DNA from: Bacteroidia bacterium
GTDB taxonomy: Bacteria > Bacteroidota > Bacteroidia > Flavobacteriales > Flavobacteriaceae
Length of the DNA: 48,247 nucleotides
NCBI GenBank assembly: GCA_030427985.1
Contig: JAUIBH010000021.1
Span: forward strand, 1-48,247
Direction: 5' to 3'
This document shows, one piece after another, positions 7,901-16,555 of this stretch (positions are counted from its first letter, which is position 1; each line of letters starts with the position of its first letter). Under the pieces are notes generated by a model. The model was not told where the DNA came from, did no database searches, and worked only from the letters and a program-made list of their open reading frames with translations. The position numbers were made by a program, and so were the translations under genes.

Positions 7901-9256
7901 ATGAACATTCATTTTATTGCCATTGGGGGGAGTGCCATGCACAATTTAGCCTTGGCCCTGGAACACAAAGGGTATCACATTACCGGAAGTGATGATGTGA
8001 TTTTTGAACCTTCCAAAAGTAGGTTGAAAGCCAAAGGATTATTGCCAGAAAGTTTTGGTTGGTTTCCCGATAAAATCCACAATCAATTGGATGCCATTAT
8101 TTTGGGCATGCATGCCAAACCCGATAATCCGGAGTTGCTTAAGGCACAAGAAATGGGATTGAAGATTTATTCCTACCCCGAGTTTTTGTATGAGCAGTCC
8201 AAATATAAGACCCGGGTGGTCATTGGCGGGAGCCATGGAAAGACTACCATCACTTCCATGATCTTACACGTTTTGGATTACCATGCTATTGAAGTGGATT
8301 ATATGGTGGGTGCCCAATTGGAGGGCTTTGACCGCATGGTTCACCTTACCGAGAAAAATGACTTCATTGTTTTGGAAGGAGACGAATATTTGTCCTCTCC
8401 CATTGACCGAAGGCCCAAATTTCATTTGTATCAACCCAATATTGCCCTATTGAGTGGTATTGCATGGGACCATATTAACGTATTTCCCACTTTTGATAAC
8501 TATGTGGAGCAGTTCCAGATTTTTGTGGATGGGATTGTGAAAGGAGGAAGTATCACGTACAATTCGGAAGATCCAGAACTTGTGAAAGTCATTGAGACCA
8601 CAGAAAATACCATTCGAAAGTTTCCATACCAAACTCCGGAGTATCGTGTTGAAGACGGAATCACTTTGTTGGATACCCCAGAGGGAGAAATGCCCATTGA
8701 AATTTTTGGAAAGCACAATTTGAACAATCTGGCGGGCGCCAAATGGATTTGCCAACAGATGGGAGTGGACGAGGCAGATTTTTACGAAGCTATTGCCACT
8801 TTTAAAGGAGCCTCCAAACGGTTGGAAAAGATAGCTGAAACTAAAAACAAGGTTGTTTGCAAGGATTTTGCCCATTCGCCGAGCAAGGTAAAGGCCACTA
8901 CCCAAGCCGTAAAAGAGCAGTATCCCCAACGAAAAGTGATAGCTTGTTTGGAGTTGCATACCTATAGCAGCTTAAACGCTGGATTTCTTGAGGAATATGA
9001 GGGTGCATTGGATGCTGCCGATGAAGCCGCGGTCTTTTATTCGCCGGATGCGGTAAAAATCAAAGGACTGGAAGAAGTTACGGCTGAACAAATTGCCCAA
9101 GCCTTTAAAAGAGCGGATGTAATGATTTTTACAGACCCTAAAACCTTTCAAGACTACCTTTTTGCACAAAATTTTGAGAATTCAGCGTTACTACTAATGA
9201 GTTCGGGAAATTATGGTGGACTGGATTTTGAACAGGTCAGGACGCTTTTTGAATAG
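7901..9256 (+). CDS. mpl: Mpl-type Mur ligase (UDP-MurNAc : peptide ligase, peptidoglycan recycling)
   Basis: A Mur-ligase-family enzyme of 451 aa that joins a recovered murein peptide to UDP-N-acetylmuramate in the cytoplasm. Visible motifs are the N-terminal Rossmann region HFIAIGGSAMHNLA, the ATP loop GGSHGKTTITS, the EGDEY segment, GKHNLNNLAGA in the central domain and KDFAHSPSKV at the start of the C-terminal domain. Overall order and length fit Mpl and MurC. The one-residue-longer frame starts with TTG at 7898, but the ATG at 7901 is preferred. Confidence 0.93.
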   Translation: MNIHFIAIGGSAMHNLALALEHKGYHITGSDDVIFEPSKSRLKAKGLLPESFGWFPDKIHNQLDAIILGMHAKPDNPELLKAQEMGLKIYSYPEFLYEQSKYKTRVVIGGSHGKTTITSMILHVLDYHAIEVDYMVGAQLEGFDRMVHLTEKNDFIVLEGDEYLSSPIDRRPKFHLYQPNIALLSGIAWDHINVFPTFDNYVEQFQIFVDGIVKGGSITYNSEDPELVKVIETTENTIRKFPYQTPEYRVEDGITLLDTPEGEMPIEIFGKHNLNNLAGAKWICQQMGVDEADFYEAIATFKGASKRLEKIAETKNKVVCKDFAHSPSKVKATTQAVKEQYPQRKVIACLELHTYSSLNAGFLEEYEGALDAADEAAVFYSPDAVKIKGLEEVTAEQIAQAFKRADVMIFTDPKTFQDYLFAQNFENSALLLMSSGNYGGLDFEQVRTLFE

Positions 9257-9271
9257 GACTACCCAAAACGA

Positions 9272-9721
9272 TTAAACCCCAAACTGCCGTAAATGATGGT
9301 CCAAATGCTTGTACTGCATTTGTCCCCATTGGTCATAGCTTAACTCTCCAAATGCGGGATGTGCCTCCCTTGTTTTTTTGGTTCTTTCTTCGTGGAATTC
9401 ATTGATCAGGGCAACCAATTTATTTTTTTCTTCCGTAAAATCTTTTCTGTCCTCCACCTTAAACCCTGGAGCAGTGGGTAGATTATGTTTCCAAAGTTTG
9501 TCATCATACATACTTTTCTTGAAACCTTTGTAGAGCAATCGCATAAAAAAATTGGGCTTTTTTATTGTATGTTTGCCTAAAGCTACCTTCAAGGGAAACT
9601 GACAGTGGCGCAGCATTTGTCCAACCTCCATTTTGCCCCACTCCCTTTGAGAGGATTCAGAAAGTTTATCAATTCTATTTAGAATTTCAATGTGGGTTTC
9701 GGAGTCAAATAAGGATTTCAT
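9272..9721 (-). CDS. DUF1569/DinB-like protein
   Basis: A 149-aa helical protein matching the DUF1569 pattern. It opens with a DinB-like helix (EILNRIDKLSESSQREWGKM), then VGQMLRHCQFPLKVALGK and a C-terminal YDQWGQMQYKHLDHHLRQFG. Conserved His residues (the HC of LRHC, and HLDHHLRQF) resemble the metal site of the DinB/YfiT fold. The function is unknown. The gene converges with mpl (15 bp between stops) and diverges from radC. Confidence 0.8.
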   Translation of the reverse strand: MKSLFDSETHIEILNRIDKLSESSQREWGKMEVGQMLRHCQFPLKVALGKHTIKKPNFFMRLLYKGFKKSMYDDKLWKHNLPTAPGFKVEDRKDFTEEKNKLVALINEFHEERTKKTREAHPAFGELSYDQWGQMQYKHLDHHLRQFGV

Positions 9722-9778
9722 TTGCCTTGATTTCTTTACCCTGAAAATTACATAAATTTAATCTCCTATCTTTAAAGC

Positions 9779-10057
9779 ATGCAAGAAAAAGTGGTTTCCT
9801 TTTCCATCAAAAATTGGGCAGATGATGACAAACCAAGAGAAAAATTGGTGCAAAAAGGAAGTTTTGTTCTTTCTGATGCAGAACTGATTGCCATTCTAAT
9901 TGGTTCTGGGAACAAAGATGAAAGTGCAGTTGAACTGTCCAAACGAATTTTGGCCTCAGTAGGGCATAATTTAAACGAATTGGGGAAGCTTTCGGTAAAT
10001 CAGTTGAAAAAATTCAAAGGCATCGGGGAGGCCAAGGCTTACTCTACGAATGTGTAG
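9779..10057 (+). pseudogene. radC: radC 5' fragment, interrupted by mobile-element insertion
   Basis: The first ~86 codons are the N-terminal UPF0758 domain of RadC, with the HhH-like pattern KFKGIGEAKA at the break. After the AA at 10034-10035 the sequence is foreign, and translation reads AYSTNV before a TAG inside the element's terminal repeat. The JAB-nuclease half lies at 23885-24326. Joining 9779-10035 to 23885-24326 restores one 232-residue frame reading GIGEAKAVTIAAALEMG at the junction, the normal RadC length. Confidence 0.93.
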
Positions 10058-10060
10058 ATA
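10014..10060 (+). other. attL: left junction of the element in radC
   Basis: Host radC sequence runs to GGGGAGGCCAA, ending at 10035. Element sequence begins GGCTTACT and then has the terminal arm CTACGAATGTGTAG at 10044-10057. The arm is the inverted partner of the one at the right junction (12 of 14 positions match). Exactly 8 nt separate the AA dinucleotide from the arm, as on the other side, which makes AA the likely crossover dinucleotide. Confidence 0.8.
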
Positions 10061-10099
10061 AAATAATTAACTGTATTTTAGTCAAATAAAATTGATTAA

Positions 10100-11833
10100 A
10101 TGCAAGAAGTTGTTGCCATATACGCAAGGATTAGCCAAGAAAAAGATGATATTGATGTTTCAATAGACCAACAGATTGAGCAGGGAAAAGTCTTCGCCAA
10201 ATCAAAGAATATGGATTACCTTATCTATAAGGATGAAGGATATTCAGGTACGCTACCAGCTTCGGAACGACCAGCAATGTACAAACTTCTACAAGACATT
10301 GTAAAAAAGGATTCTAAAATCAAGATTCTTTGGGGTCGTGAAATGTTTCGGCTCTATCGGGGGAACACTCCCAAGATTGAAATTCAAATGGTTTGTAAGA
10401 AGCACAATGTTGACATATACTATGCTGAAAAGAAGCTAGACGATTCTGATCCTATGGAAAAGTTCATGGACAATATGCTTGGTGTCATGGGAGAGTTTTA
10501 TGTCGATCTTACAAAACAGAACGTAAAACAGGCCATCAAAAAGAACTTTGATGATGGTAAGGCCCACGGGGTAGCCCCATATGGATATAAAACAGATGGG
10601 AATAAGCGACTAGTTATTGATGAAGAACAAGCCAAGTGGGTCAGGAAGATGTTCGAGTGGCACAAAAAGGGAATGGGTGTAACCTCCATTGCGACCAAAC
10701 TTATGGATATGGGAGTACCGACGATGTACAGTCCAGACCATGTAAGGTTTAGCAAAAAATGGGATAGAACCACGGTATACGGTATCCTCAAAAACAAACT
10801 GTATTACGGCATCAGAACCCATAACGATTGGAAAACGGTCAATAAGAAAAGGGAGCTTGTTTCCACTAGGGAAATTGAAGTACCTGAATTGGCAATCATT
10901 GATGAATCCACATTCAACGAATCACTTTATGCATTTGAGGAACTTAAAAGCTATACTGGTAAGCGTACTTGGCATAAATACTTGCTTGCTGATCTTATGC
11001 ATTGTGGAAATTGTGGTAGCCGTTATGTAGGAAGGGCAGACAACAGGAACAATGATGTTTATAGATGCACGACAAAAAGGAAAAAGAGCGGTTGCAAAAA
11101 CAGGGATATAAGAAAGAATTATATAGAGTCCTTTGTTTGGAATTACATTTCAGACGGAAGCATTCTATTGGAAAAACTTTTGGAGAAACAGGATGATGAT
11201 AATGGTGAAAAGAGAAAGGAACTCGAACTGGAATTAGAGGAATTGAACCAAACCAAGGAAAAATTGAATGTCCAGAGCAGTAACATTATCAGGCTTGTAG
11301 TTCAGGGGCACCTATCCGATTCTGAGCTTGCTGGGGAAAAGAAGCGTATAGAAAAGGAGAAAATTGAGTGTAGCGTTAAGATTAACAACCTTAAAGAGCA
11401 AATTGAAGCTTTAAATGCTGAAAAGAATTTAAAATCACAAATTGAAGACGATTTTAAGAAACTGACAGGTTATAGATATGGTGGTGTATTGTCAAGTTTT
11501 GATGACTTCATAAAGTATAGAGTAGTGCAGGACAAAGCACTTTATTTGAGTTATCCTTTTAACGAAAAACAGCTTTTTTTAAGTAAGTACATTGAAACTA
11601 TTTTGGTGAACTATGTTCAAGGAATATTTAAGTTGACTTTTAAATTTAAGCCTCCACTTTCCAATAGAGTTGTTTATATGGATAGAAACTTTTATGTAGC
11701 AGTTGACGCTTTTACAAGAAGGAAGTATGATTTAGAACATCCAAAAAAACATAATCTATCCCGTAATCTGAACAATCTTTTCAAGACCATCGAGGAATTG
11801 GAAAAGGATATATCTTTAGGAAATGTGGAATAG
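10100..11833 (+). CDS. Large serine recombinase (probable integrase of the element)
   Basis: A 577-aa large serine recombinase. The N-terminal resolvase domain begins with IYARISQEKDD, so Ser12 is the predicted nucleophile, and DEGYSG and GREMFRLYR regions follow. A Recombinase domain lies at about 150-260 (GKAHGVAPYGYKTDG). A zinc ribbon at about 302-335 reads CGNCGSRYVG then Cys-x(n)-Cys in YRCTTKRKKSGC. A long coiled coil spans about 365-450. It should catalyse integration and excision between attP and attB through a 2-bp crossover. Its position beside attL makes it the element's own integrase. Confidence 0.95.
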   Translation: MQEVVAIYARISQEKDDIDVSIDQQIEQGKVFAKSKNMDYLIYKDEGYSGTLPASERPAMYKLLQDIVKKDSKIKILWGREMFRLYRGNTPKIEIQMVCKKHNVDIYYAEKKLDDSDPMEKFMDNMLGVMGEFYVDLTKQNVKQAIKKNFDDGKAHGVAPYGYKTDGNKRLVIDEEQAKWVRKMFEWHKKGMGVTSIATKLMDMGVPTMYSPDHVRFSKKWDRTTVYGILKNKLYYGIRTHNDWKTVNKKRELVSTREIEVPELAIIDESTFNESLYAFEELKSYTGKRTWHKYLLADLMHCGNCGSRYVGRADNRNNDVYRCTTKRKKSGCKNRDIRKNYIESFVWNYISDGSILLEKLLEKQDDDNGEKRKELELELEELNQTKEKLNVQSSNIIRLVVQGHLSDSELAGEKKRIEKEKIECSVKINNLKEQIEALNAEKNLKSQIEDDFKKLTGYRYGGVLSSFDDFIKYRVVQDKALYLSYPFNEKQLFLSKYIETILVNYVQGIFKLTFKFKPPLSNRVVYMDRNFYVAVDAFTRRKYDLEHPKKHNLSRNLNNLFKTIEELEKDISLGNVE

Positions 11834-11855
11834 AGTATAAATCCTTTTCAAAAAT

Positions 11856-12134
11856 CTAGTTAATTTTAGTAATTTTTTTCTCTATTTCACTTTTTTTATA
11901 ATAAACCCGATTGCCCATACCATATCCAATTATGATTCCTTTTTTAGTCCAGTGATGTAATGTGGTAATCGATATTCTAAGGAAATCAGCCGTTTCCTTT
12001 CTGGTTAATAACTCAAATGGTTCTTTTGGCTCTAAATATTCTTTTAGTGAGGTTACTTCTTTCTCTATTCGATCTAGTTTTTCAAGGATTTTTTCAGATG
12101 CTAGGGGTAGGTCTTCGAGTCTTAAGTTTTTCAT
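11856..12134 (-). CDS. Excisionase-like helix-turn-helix protein
   Basis: A 92-aa protein with an N-terminal coiled coil (residues 12-38) and a C-terminal HTH_17/MerR-like DNA-binding motif: ELLTRKETADFLRISITTLH, then a basic wing WTKKGIIIGYGMGNRVYYKK. Proteins of this type act as excisionases or recombination directionality factors, or as small repressors. It converges with the integrase (22 bp between stops), which fits a role in integration-excision control. That role is inference. Confidence 0.8.
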   Translation of the reverse strand: MKNLRLEDLPLASEKILEKLDRIEKEVTSLKEYLEPKEPFELLTRKETADFLRISITTLHHWTKKGIIIGYGMGNRVYYKKSEIEKKITKIN

Positions 12135-12183
12135 TTTATGACTTAAAATGTTTTTAATGATTCATAATCGTGCCCAGTCCTTG

Positions 12184-14646
12184 CTAAATTTCCTCGTAGA
12201 CTTCATCCTTATCCAAAAATCCAAATTCCTCAATTTGAGGTAAGATTTTGTCAGCTAAAACATCGCTGGCTTTTTTCAATTCTTTCAGTTCTTCTGTGGC
12301 AAAATTATGTTCTGTTAAACACCTTCTAACTTGATACCATCCAGAATCCCAATTTTCAATTTTCCAATTTTGAGTTGCCATTTCATTGATGTGTGAATAG
12401 AAAAGTTTATAGACTTCTTTTGCCTTTGTCAGAACTTCTTTAGCCTCTTCGGACAATTCACTTTTCTTAATCCATTTTGCAACAAAACGATTTTCATCAA
12501 CGAACAATTGTTGCCTAAAGTCAGGATCCTTTATTTCCCAATTTTTTAATTCTTCAATTAAGAAAGGGTATAAGTTATTTTTAATCTGATATGTCGCACC
12601 CAAGTACTCGACACTGCTCAAGGATGTCGTTTCATTAGATGAGGAAAACAAACTCCAAATGATACAATCATTGTAAAATTCTTGAGTTGGTTCCGTGTGT
12701 GGTATTAAAAACTGGTTTCGATCATTTAACCATGTGGGATTTGGTATTTTTCTAACGGCGTGCAATACTAATGATTTCTCAAAAATTTCTTTAGTCACAG
12801 TAAATGCCCCTGCACTTACACTGGGTGATGACAGAATCACAACGTATTTGGAATTTTGGAAGTCGTTACCTTTGCTGCAAATGGATGCTAAAAAATCTGG
12901 CCTTGCTCTATGTCTTATGTCAGTGTTACCTTCTTTGACAGTTATGCCATTACTTAAAGGCGGTAAAATGTAATCATTTGAATTTTTAGGTCTTTCAAAC
13001 CAATTATTTAAGACATCCTTTTTATCAATCAATGCTAAATGTTTGGTTCCTATTGTCTTAGCCGATTTATCTGCAATATCAATTGAAATAGATTTTAACT
13101 CTCTATCCTTGGCTAAATCCCATATTAGGAAGCCAATAGGATATTTGCCTTTAACTCCATTGAAGTTTGTTGACTTAAATAGAAACCCTTTTTCGTATTT
13201 GTAATTGAAATGTTTGTCTCTATAAGCTACACTGTCTGGTGCGTTCAAATATTTAAGTTTTGAAAACATCCCTAAATAAGTTTTTTTGGGCAATTCACGA
13301 GTTAGGCGAAACATAAATTGAGCAAATAACTCTCTTTTTACATGGCCAAGATTCTCTCTGTCCATTAATGATTCAACTTTCGTTTTACTAACTCCCTTCT
13401 TAGAATCCCCTTTTGCTCCACCTACCTGTGCGGTAGCAAAAGGTGGATTTATATATACTAACCAAGTGATTGAATCATCTTTTAATTCTTCCCTTAATTT
13501 TTTTGGAAGTTTCCAATTTGGTTCAAATGGTAGATTGTCTTTTGTTAGTAAGTACTCAACATCATCATTCAAGTAGTCATATTGAAAACAAGTGGCGTTT
13601 GGAAAAACCTTTTTAAGGTGATCTGCTTCACTTGCGTGAAGCGTGGACATATATAAATATTTGTAAGCTTCTGCTGGTAAATGATATTCGAGGTTACCTG
13701 TTCCAGCAGCCATATCCCAAATTCTATATTTTCCAGATTTGTACCATTTTTTTCCAAGAACTTCAGAAATATAGTGAACAGCCTTTTTGCCAAATCTTAA
13801 TGGTGTGTAAAATTCTCCTTCAAACCTTCTTTGGTTCTCATCAGTTAGCCTATCTAATTTGGCATGAATACCATTAATAGTTTCTTGGCTTGTGACATAG
13901 TTGTAAACTCCCCAAAAATAATCGTAGTCCTTCATCAAGACTTTTTGCGTTTTGGAGTTCTTATCTTCGAATGTGAATACTACTCTGCTGTTTTCTCTAT
14001 CTACTATTATCTTGTCTTTTTGAATATTCGACAGGAAATAAAACGAATCCTTATAACCATTGATAATATACTTTCCCAAAACACTTTTCCAGTGATCAAA
14101 AACAGCTTCAAAGTTTTCTTCATTAATTACCTTCTTATCTCCAAAATCCATAATTAATTGTGGATTAAGAGCATTTTCAAGATTTTTTTTGAAGGCTGAA
14201 TGTTCTCCTTTAAGGTTTATTCTATAAACGTGAAGTTTTCTTGTTTCAGGTTCTTTTACAAGATGGTCAATTAGTCGTTGATCAGGTTTGCTTGGAGGAT
14301 TTTCCCAATTATAGGAGTCATTCGAATAATAGTTAGACCATCTGTTTGTTTCGGTTACGGATGCCTCATTTTTATCAGCTAAACATAAAAAATATGGAAT
14401 CATTTTTTGAGCATCTCCATATTTTAAACGCCTGATGTAATAGAGTGATTGAGCAAGTATTGTAGCTAAAGCCTTAAGATTTTGGAAGTTTTTATCGTAT
14501 TTAAACTCGAATAATACTTGTGGTGTATACAAGTCGTGTTTGTCTGCGGTATCGTAATCAATCCTGAAGTATTTAGCATAAACTGCTTTAACTGTTTCCT
14601 CCGTCTTGGCAGCTTTTAATTTTGCCTTAAATTCTTCAAATGTCAT
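12184..14646 (-). CDS. Type IIG-like restriction-modification enzyme (N6-adenine methyltransferase with N-terminal nuclease)
   Basis: An 820-aa single-chain enzyme. Near the N-terminus Asp38 and E47-F-K49 (FEFKYD) form a PD-(D/E)xK-like nuclease pattern, followed by LAQSLYYIRRL. A GEFYTP motif (277-282) precedes the gamma/beta-class methyltransferase domain. There motif I is DMAAGTGNLE (311-320) and motif IV is INPPF (399-403). The last ~270 residues are a likely target-recognition region. This order is that of type IIG enzymes of the Eco57I kind, which cut and methylate with one polypeptide. No separate specificity or nuclease gene is adjacent. It is probably the main defence cargo of the element. 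Confidence 0.85.
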   Translation of the reverse strand: MTFEEFKAKLKAAKTEETVKAVYAKYFRIDYDTADKHDLYTPQVLFEFKYDKNFQNLKALATILAQSLYYIRRLKYGDAQKMIPYFLCLADKNEASVTETNRWSNYYSNDSYNWENPPSKPDQRLIDHLVKEPETRKLHVYRINLKGEHSAFKKNLENALNPQLIMDFGDKKVINEENFEAVFDHWKSVLGKYIINGYKDSFYFLSNIQKDKIIVDRENSRVVFTFEDKNSKTQKVLMKDYDYFWGVYNYVTSQETINGIHAKLDRLTDENQRRFEGEFYTPLRFGKKAVHYISEVLGKKWYKSGKYRIWDMAAGTGNLEYHLPAEAYKYLYMSTLHASEADHLKKVFPNATCFQYDYLNDDVEYLLTKDNLPFEPNWKLPKKLREELKDDSITWLVYINPPFATAQVGGAKGDSKKGVSKTKVESLMDRENLGHVKRELFAQFMFRLTRELPKKTYLGMFSKLKYLNAPDSVAYRDKHFNYKYEKGFLFKSTNFNGVKGKYPIGFLIWDLAKDRELKSISIDIADKSAKTIGTKHLALIDKKDVLNNWFERPKNSNDYILPPLSNGITVKEGNTDIRHRARPDFLASICSKGNDFQNSKYVVILSSPSVSAGAFTVTKEIFEKSLVLHAVRKIPNPTWLNDRNQFLIPHTEPTQEFYNDCIIWSLFSSSNETTSLSSVEYLGATYQIKNNLYPFLIEELKNWEIKDPDFRQQLFVDENRFVAKWIKKSELSEEAKEVLTKAKEVYKLFYSHINEMATQNWKIENWDSGWYQVRRCLTEHNFATEELKELKKASDVLADKILPQIEEFGFLDKDEVYEEI

Positions 14647-14883
14647 GTTTTAAATATCAGTTTTAATATACTTGGGACAATTTTTAGATGAGATGAATAT
14701 ACCTCTAATCACCTAATATAGGAACAAAAGTGATGTTATCCATTGGTTCTATTGTTAAGAATGAGTCCTCTCGAACTGTTTCAATTCTGAGCCAAGCCCT
14801 AACCGTGATACACCTGATCTAATAATATTTGCCTTTGATCGAATAAATTCGTGTGTTATTTATGCCTATCCTAAGTTTGATAC

Positions 14884-15483
14884 ATGAAAGCACGGTATAT
14901 CAGGATAAGTACGCATGATCAGAAATTGGAAAGGCAGCTTAAAAAGCAGCATCCAGATGAACAACTTTTTATTGATGTATGCAGTGGATCAATACCATTC
15001 GGTGAAAGACCGAAAGGCAAAGAACTACTTTTTTCAAAGGACGTTCAATATATAAGTGTCCATGCGGTGGATAGGTTGGGTCGGAACCTCTTGGACATTT
15101 TGAACACGCTTAAGTATTTTGAGAAAAACAAAGTAATTGTAAAAGTGGACAATCTCGGAATAGAGTCTTTGGTGAGCGGGAAACCTAATCAAGCTTTTAA
15201 GCTGATTGTTTCTGTGTTGGCCAATATTTCGGAAATGGAAAGGGAGACTATGCTGGAGCGTCAAAGAGAAGGTATAGAAGTAGCAAAGGCCAAGGGTATG
15301 TATAAGGGGCGTGTACGGGGCTCTTCTGAGTCGGAGGAAGATTTTTTGACAAAGTATCCGAATGTCTTGAAGCGTTTGAAAGAAGGACATTCATTGAGAA
15401 ATACTGCAAAGCTTTGTGATATTAGTTTGGGAACTGTTCAGAAAATCAAAAAAATTGTTGGGAAGGAGACAGTCGTTAATTGA
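14884..15483 (+). CDS. Small serine recombinase (resolvase/invertase family)
   Basis: A 199-aa resolvase-family protein. The catalytic Ser is Ser9 (RYIRISTHDQ). Further family motifs are VHAVDRLGRNLLDIL, LANISEMERETMLERQREGI at the E helix, and a C-terminal HTH (LKEGHSLRNTAKLCDISLGTVQKIKK). The length is typical of resolvases and invertases and of recombinases common on Bacteroidota mobile elements. It may resolve multimers or cointegrates of the excised element or act on a nearby invertible site; no inverted site pair was seen. It diverges from the type IIG gene across 237 bp. Confidence 0.92.
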   Translation: MKARYIRISTHDQKLERQLKKQHPDEQLFIDVCSGSIPFGERPKGKELLFSKDVQYISVHAVDRLGRNLLDILNTLKYFEKNKVIVKVDNLGIESLVSGKPNQAFKLIVSVLANISEMERETMLERQREGIEVAKAKGMYKGRVRGSSESEEDFLTKYPNVLKRLKEGHSLRNTAKLCDISLGTVQKIKKIVGKETVVN

Positions 15484-15934
15484 AATGGTTTGGAAATCGA
15501 CAACCAAGTATTAAATATCAAACAATATCAATGTAACATGTTGAGAGATTTATTAGGCTGCAAAAAGTGTTTGTAGATTTCAGTTTTTACTTTATAAGCC
15601 AATATCCAATTAGACTTATTATGGGACTTTGTGGGGAATACGGCGACAAAAAACATAGTCCCGATTAAGAAAATGATGAGCTACAGTCCATATTCATTGG
15701 GGCGAAAAATATTGAGGAAGGTCACCGAATTCCAAAAGAAGTTCGATAAAGCAGTATGGGAAAAGAGCAAAATATAACCTGAATACCCATCTATATCCGA
15801 CCCTATGACATTTTTTGATGGGGCCCATGGATAAAAGTTGACTATAGTTGAAAACTATCCAATATCCAAACAACGGTCAATGAACGATATTATCTATATT
15901 TATTTCAAGCTAACACTAAATTGAAAACAAGGAT
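15484..15934. other. Gap inside the element with only a 34-codon ORF
   Basis: No convincing gene. It holds a 34-codon ORF (15673-15777) beginning MMSYSPYSLGRKILRKV, basic and amphipathic, possibly chance. There is a short perfect hairpin ATAGTT-GAA-AACTAT at 15844-15858, and the 11-mer CCAATATCCAA occurs twice (15599 and 15859). A -7-like TATATTTA lies about 40 nt before the next gene. Confidence 0.4.
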
Positions 15935-16123
15935 ATGAAACTGTTCAAATGTGAGTGTATAAAGGGTAACGGTCAAGTACCCACAGGAGCAAGCGTAGAG
16001 GTTGTCAACAACGGTGCATACCCCACCGATGAAAACATTTCAGATGCCCTAGAACGCAAGTACGGTCTTAGGGTAGGGTCTTTTGGCATAGTCATGGAGA
16101 ATTGGGAAATACAGGAAGTGTAA
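15935..16123 (+). CDS. Small protein of unknown function (62 aa)
   Basis: A 62-aa ATG-started ORF. The product is soluble, with no signal peptide, and looks like a compact small domain (KLFKCECIKGNGQVPTGASV, then ISDALERKYGLRVGSFGIVM). I do not recognise the family. The regular amphipathic pattern and the terminator about 140 bp downstream support a real gene. It may be an element accessory or regulatory protein; that is inference. Confidence 0.6.
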   Translation: MKLFKCECIKGNGQVPTGASVEVVNNGAYPTDENISDALERKYGLRVGSFGIVMENWEIQEV

Positions 16124-16555
16124 GGACGTTGGTAGGGTGAATTTGATGAATGAAAAGACCTTATCCCGATCTCTCTAACGCACACACAGGAGGAAATATC
16201 CTACAAATTCATTATATTACTAGTGTCATCGTTTGAAAACTGGTAATTTACAATTTGATGACTGCCCCTTGGAGTTTTCTAAGGGGCTTTTTTATGATCC
16301 TCAACCAAGTCAGGTTTTTGTTGCATTATCCTCATACCGAATCAATAAAACCACGGGATTTTGCCCGTACCCTGTCAATAAAACAACCATATCTTTGAGG
16401 GTCTTTCAATGAGCTATTATACTGGTGCTATAACATTTATTATGTAAAATATAAACATAAAAATCTGGTTATCAATGTCAAGTGATTTGGATGGGGGAGC
16501 CAATGTGAACAGATGATGTTAAAATCGGGATCTGGTTACAGATTGGAAGGTAGAA
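16124..16555. other. Non-coding stretch between the 62-aa gene and the membrane-protein operon
   Basis: No gene seen. It contains the terminator at 16264-16293, a short hairpin ACGGG-ATTTTG-CCCGT near 16353-16368 and two copies of TCAATAAAAC about 30 bp apart. Nothing else is recognisable. Confidence 0.5.
16264..16293 (+). terminator. Rho-independent terminator
   Basis: A stem GCCCCTT (16264-16270) pairs perfectly with AAGGGGC (16281-16287) around a 10-nt loop and is followed by a run of six T. It lies about 140 bp after the 62-aa gene and would end that transcript. Confidence 0.8.

Noticed and set aside
7493..7942. Longer form of the cupin gene starting at 7942
   Set aside because: It would overlap the mpl promoter and start, and the added N-terminus (rich in Asn, Gln and Lys) lacks cupin similarity. 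The ATG at 7804 gives a complete domain.
9779..10057. Reading the 92-codon radC fragment as a complete small protein
   Set aside because: It stops within the element's terminal arm and lacks the JAB domain. The matching second half exists downstream, so it is a truncated gene.
14647..14883. Possible phase-variable promoter inverted by the small recombinase next to the type IIG gene
   Set aside because: No inverted repeat pair flanking the region could be found by eye. Only the proximity of the two genes suggested it.
15673..15777. 34-codon basic ORF in the element
   Set aside because: Too short and without promoter, family or conserved context to call a gene. It is recorded in the gap description only.
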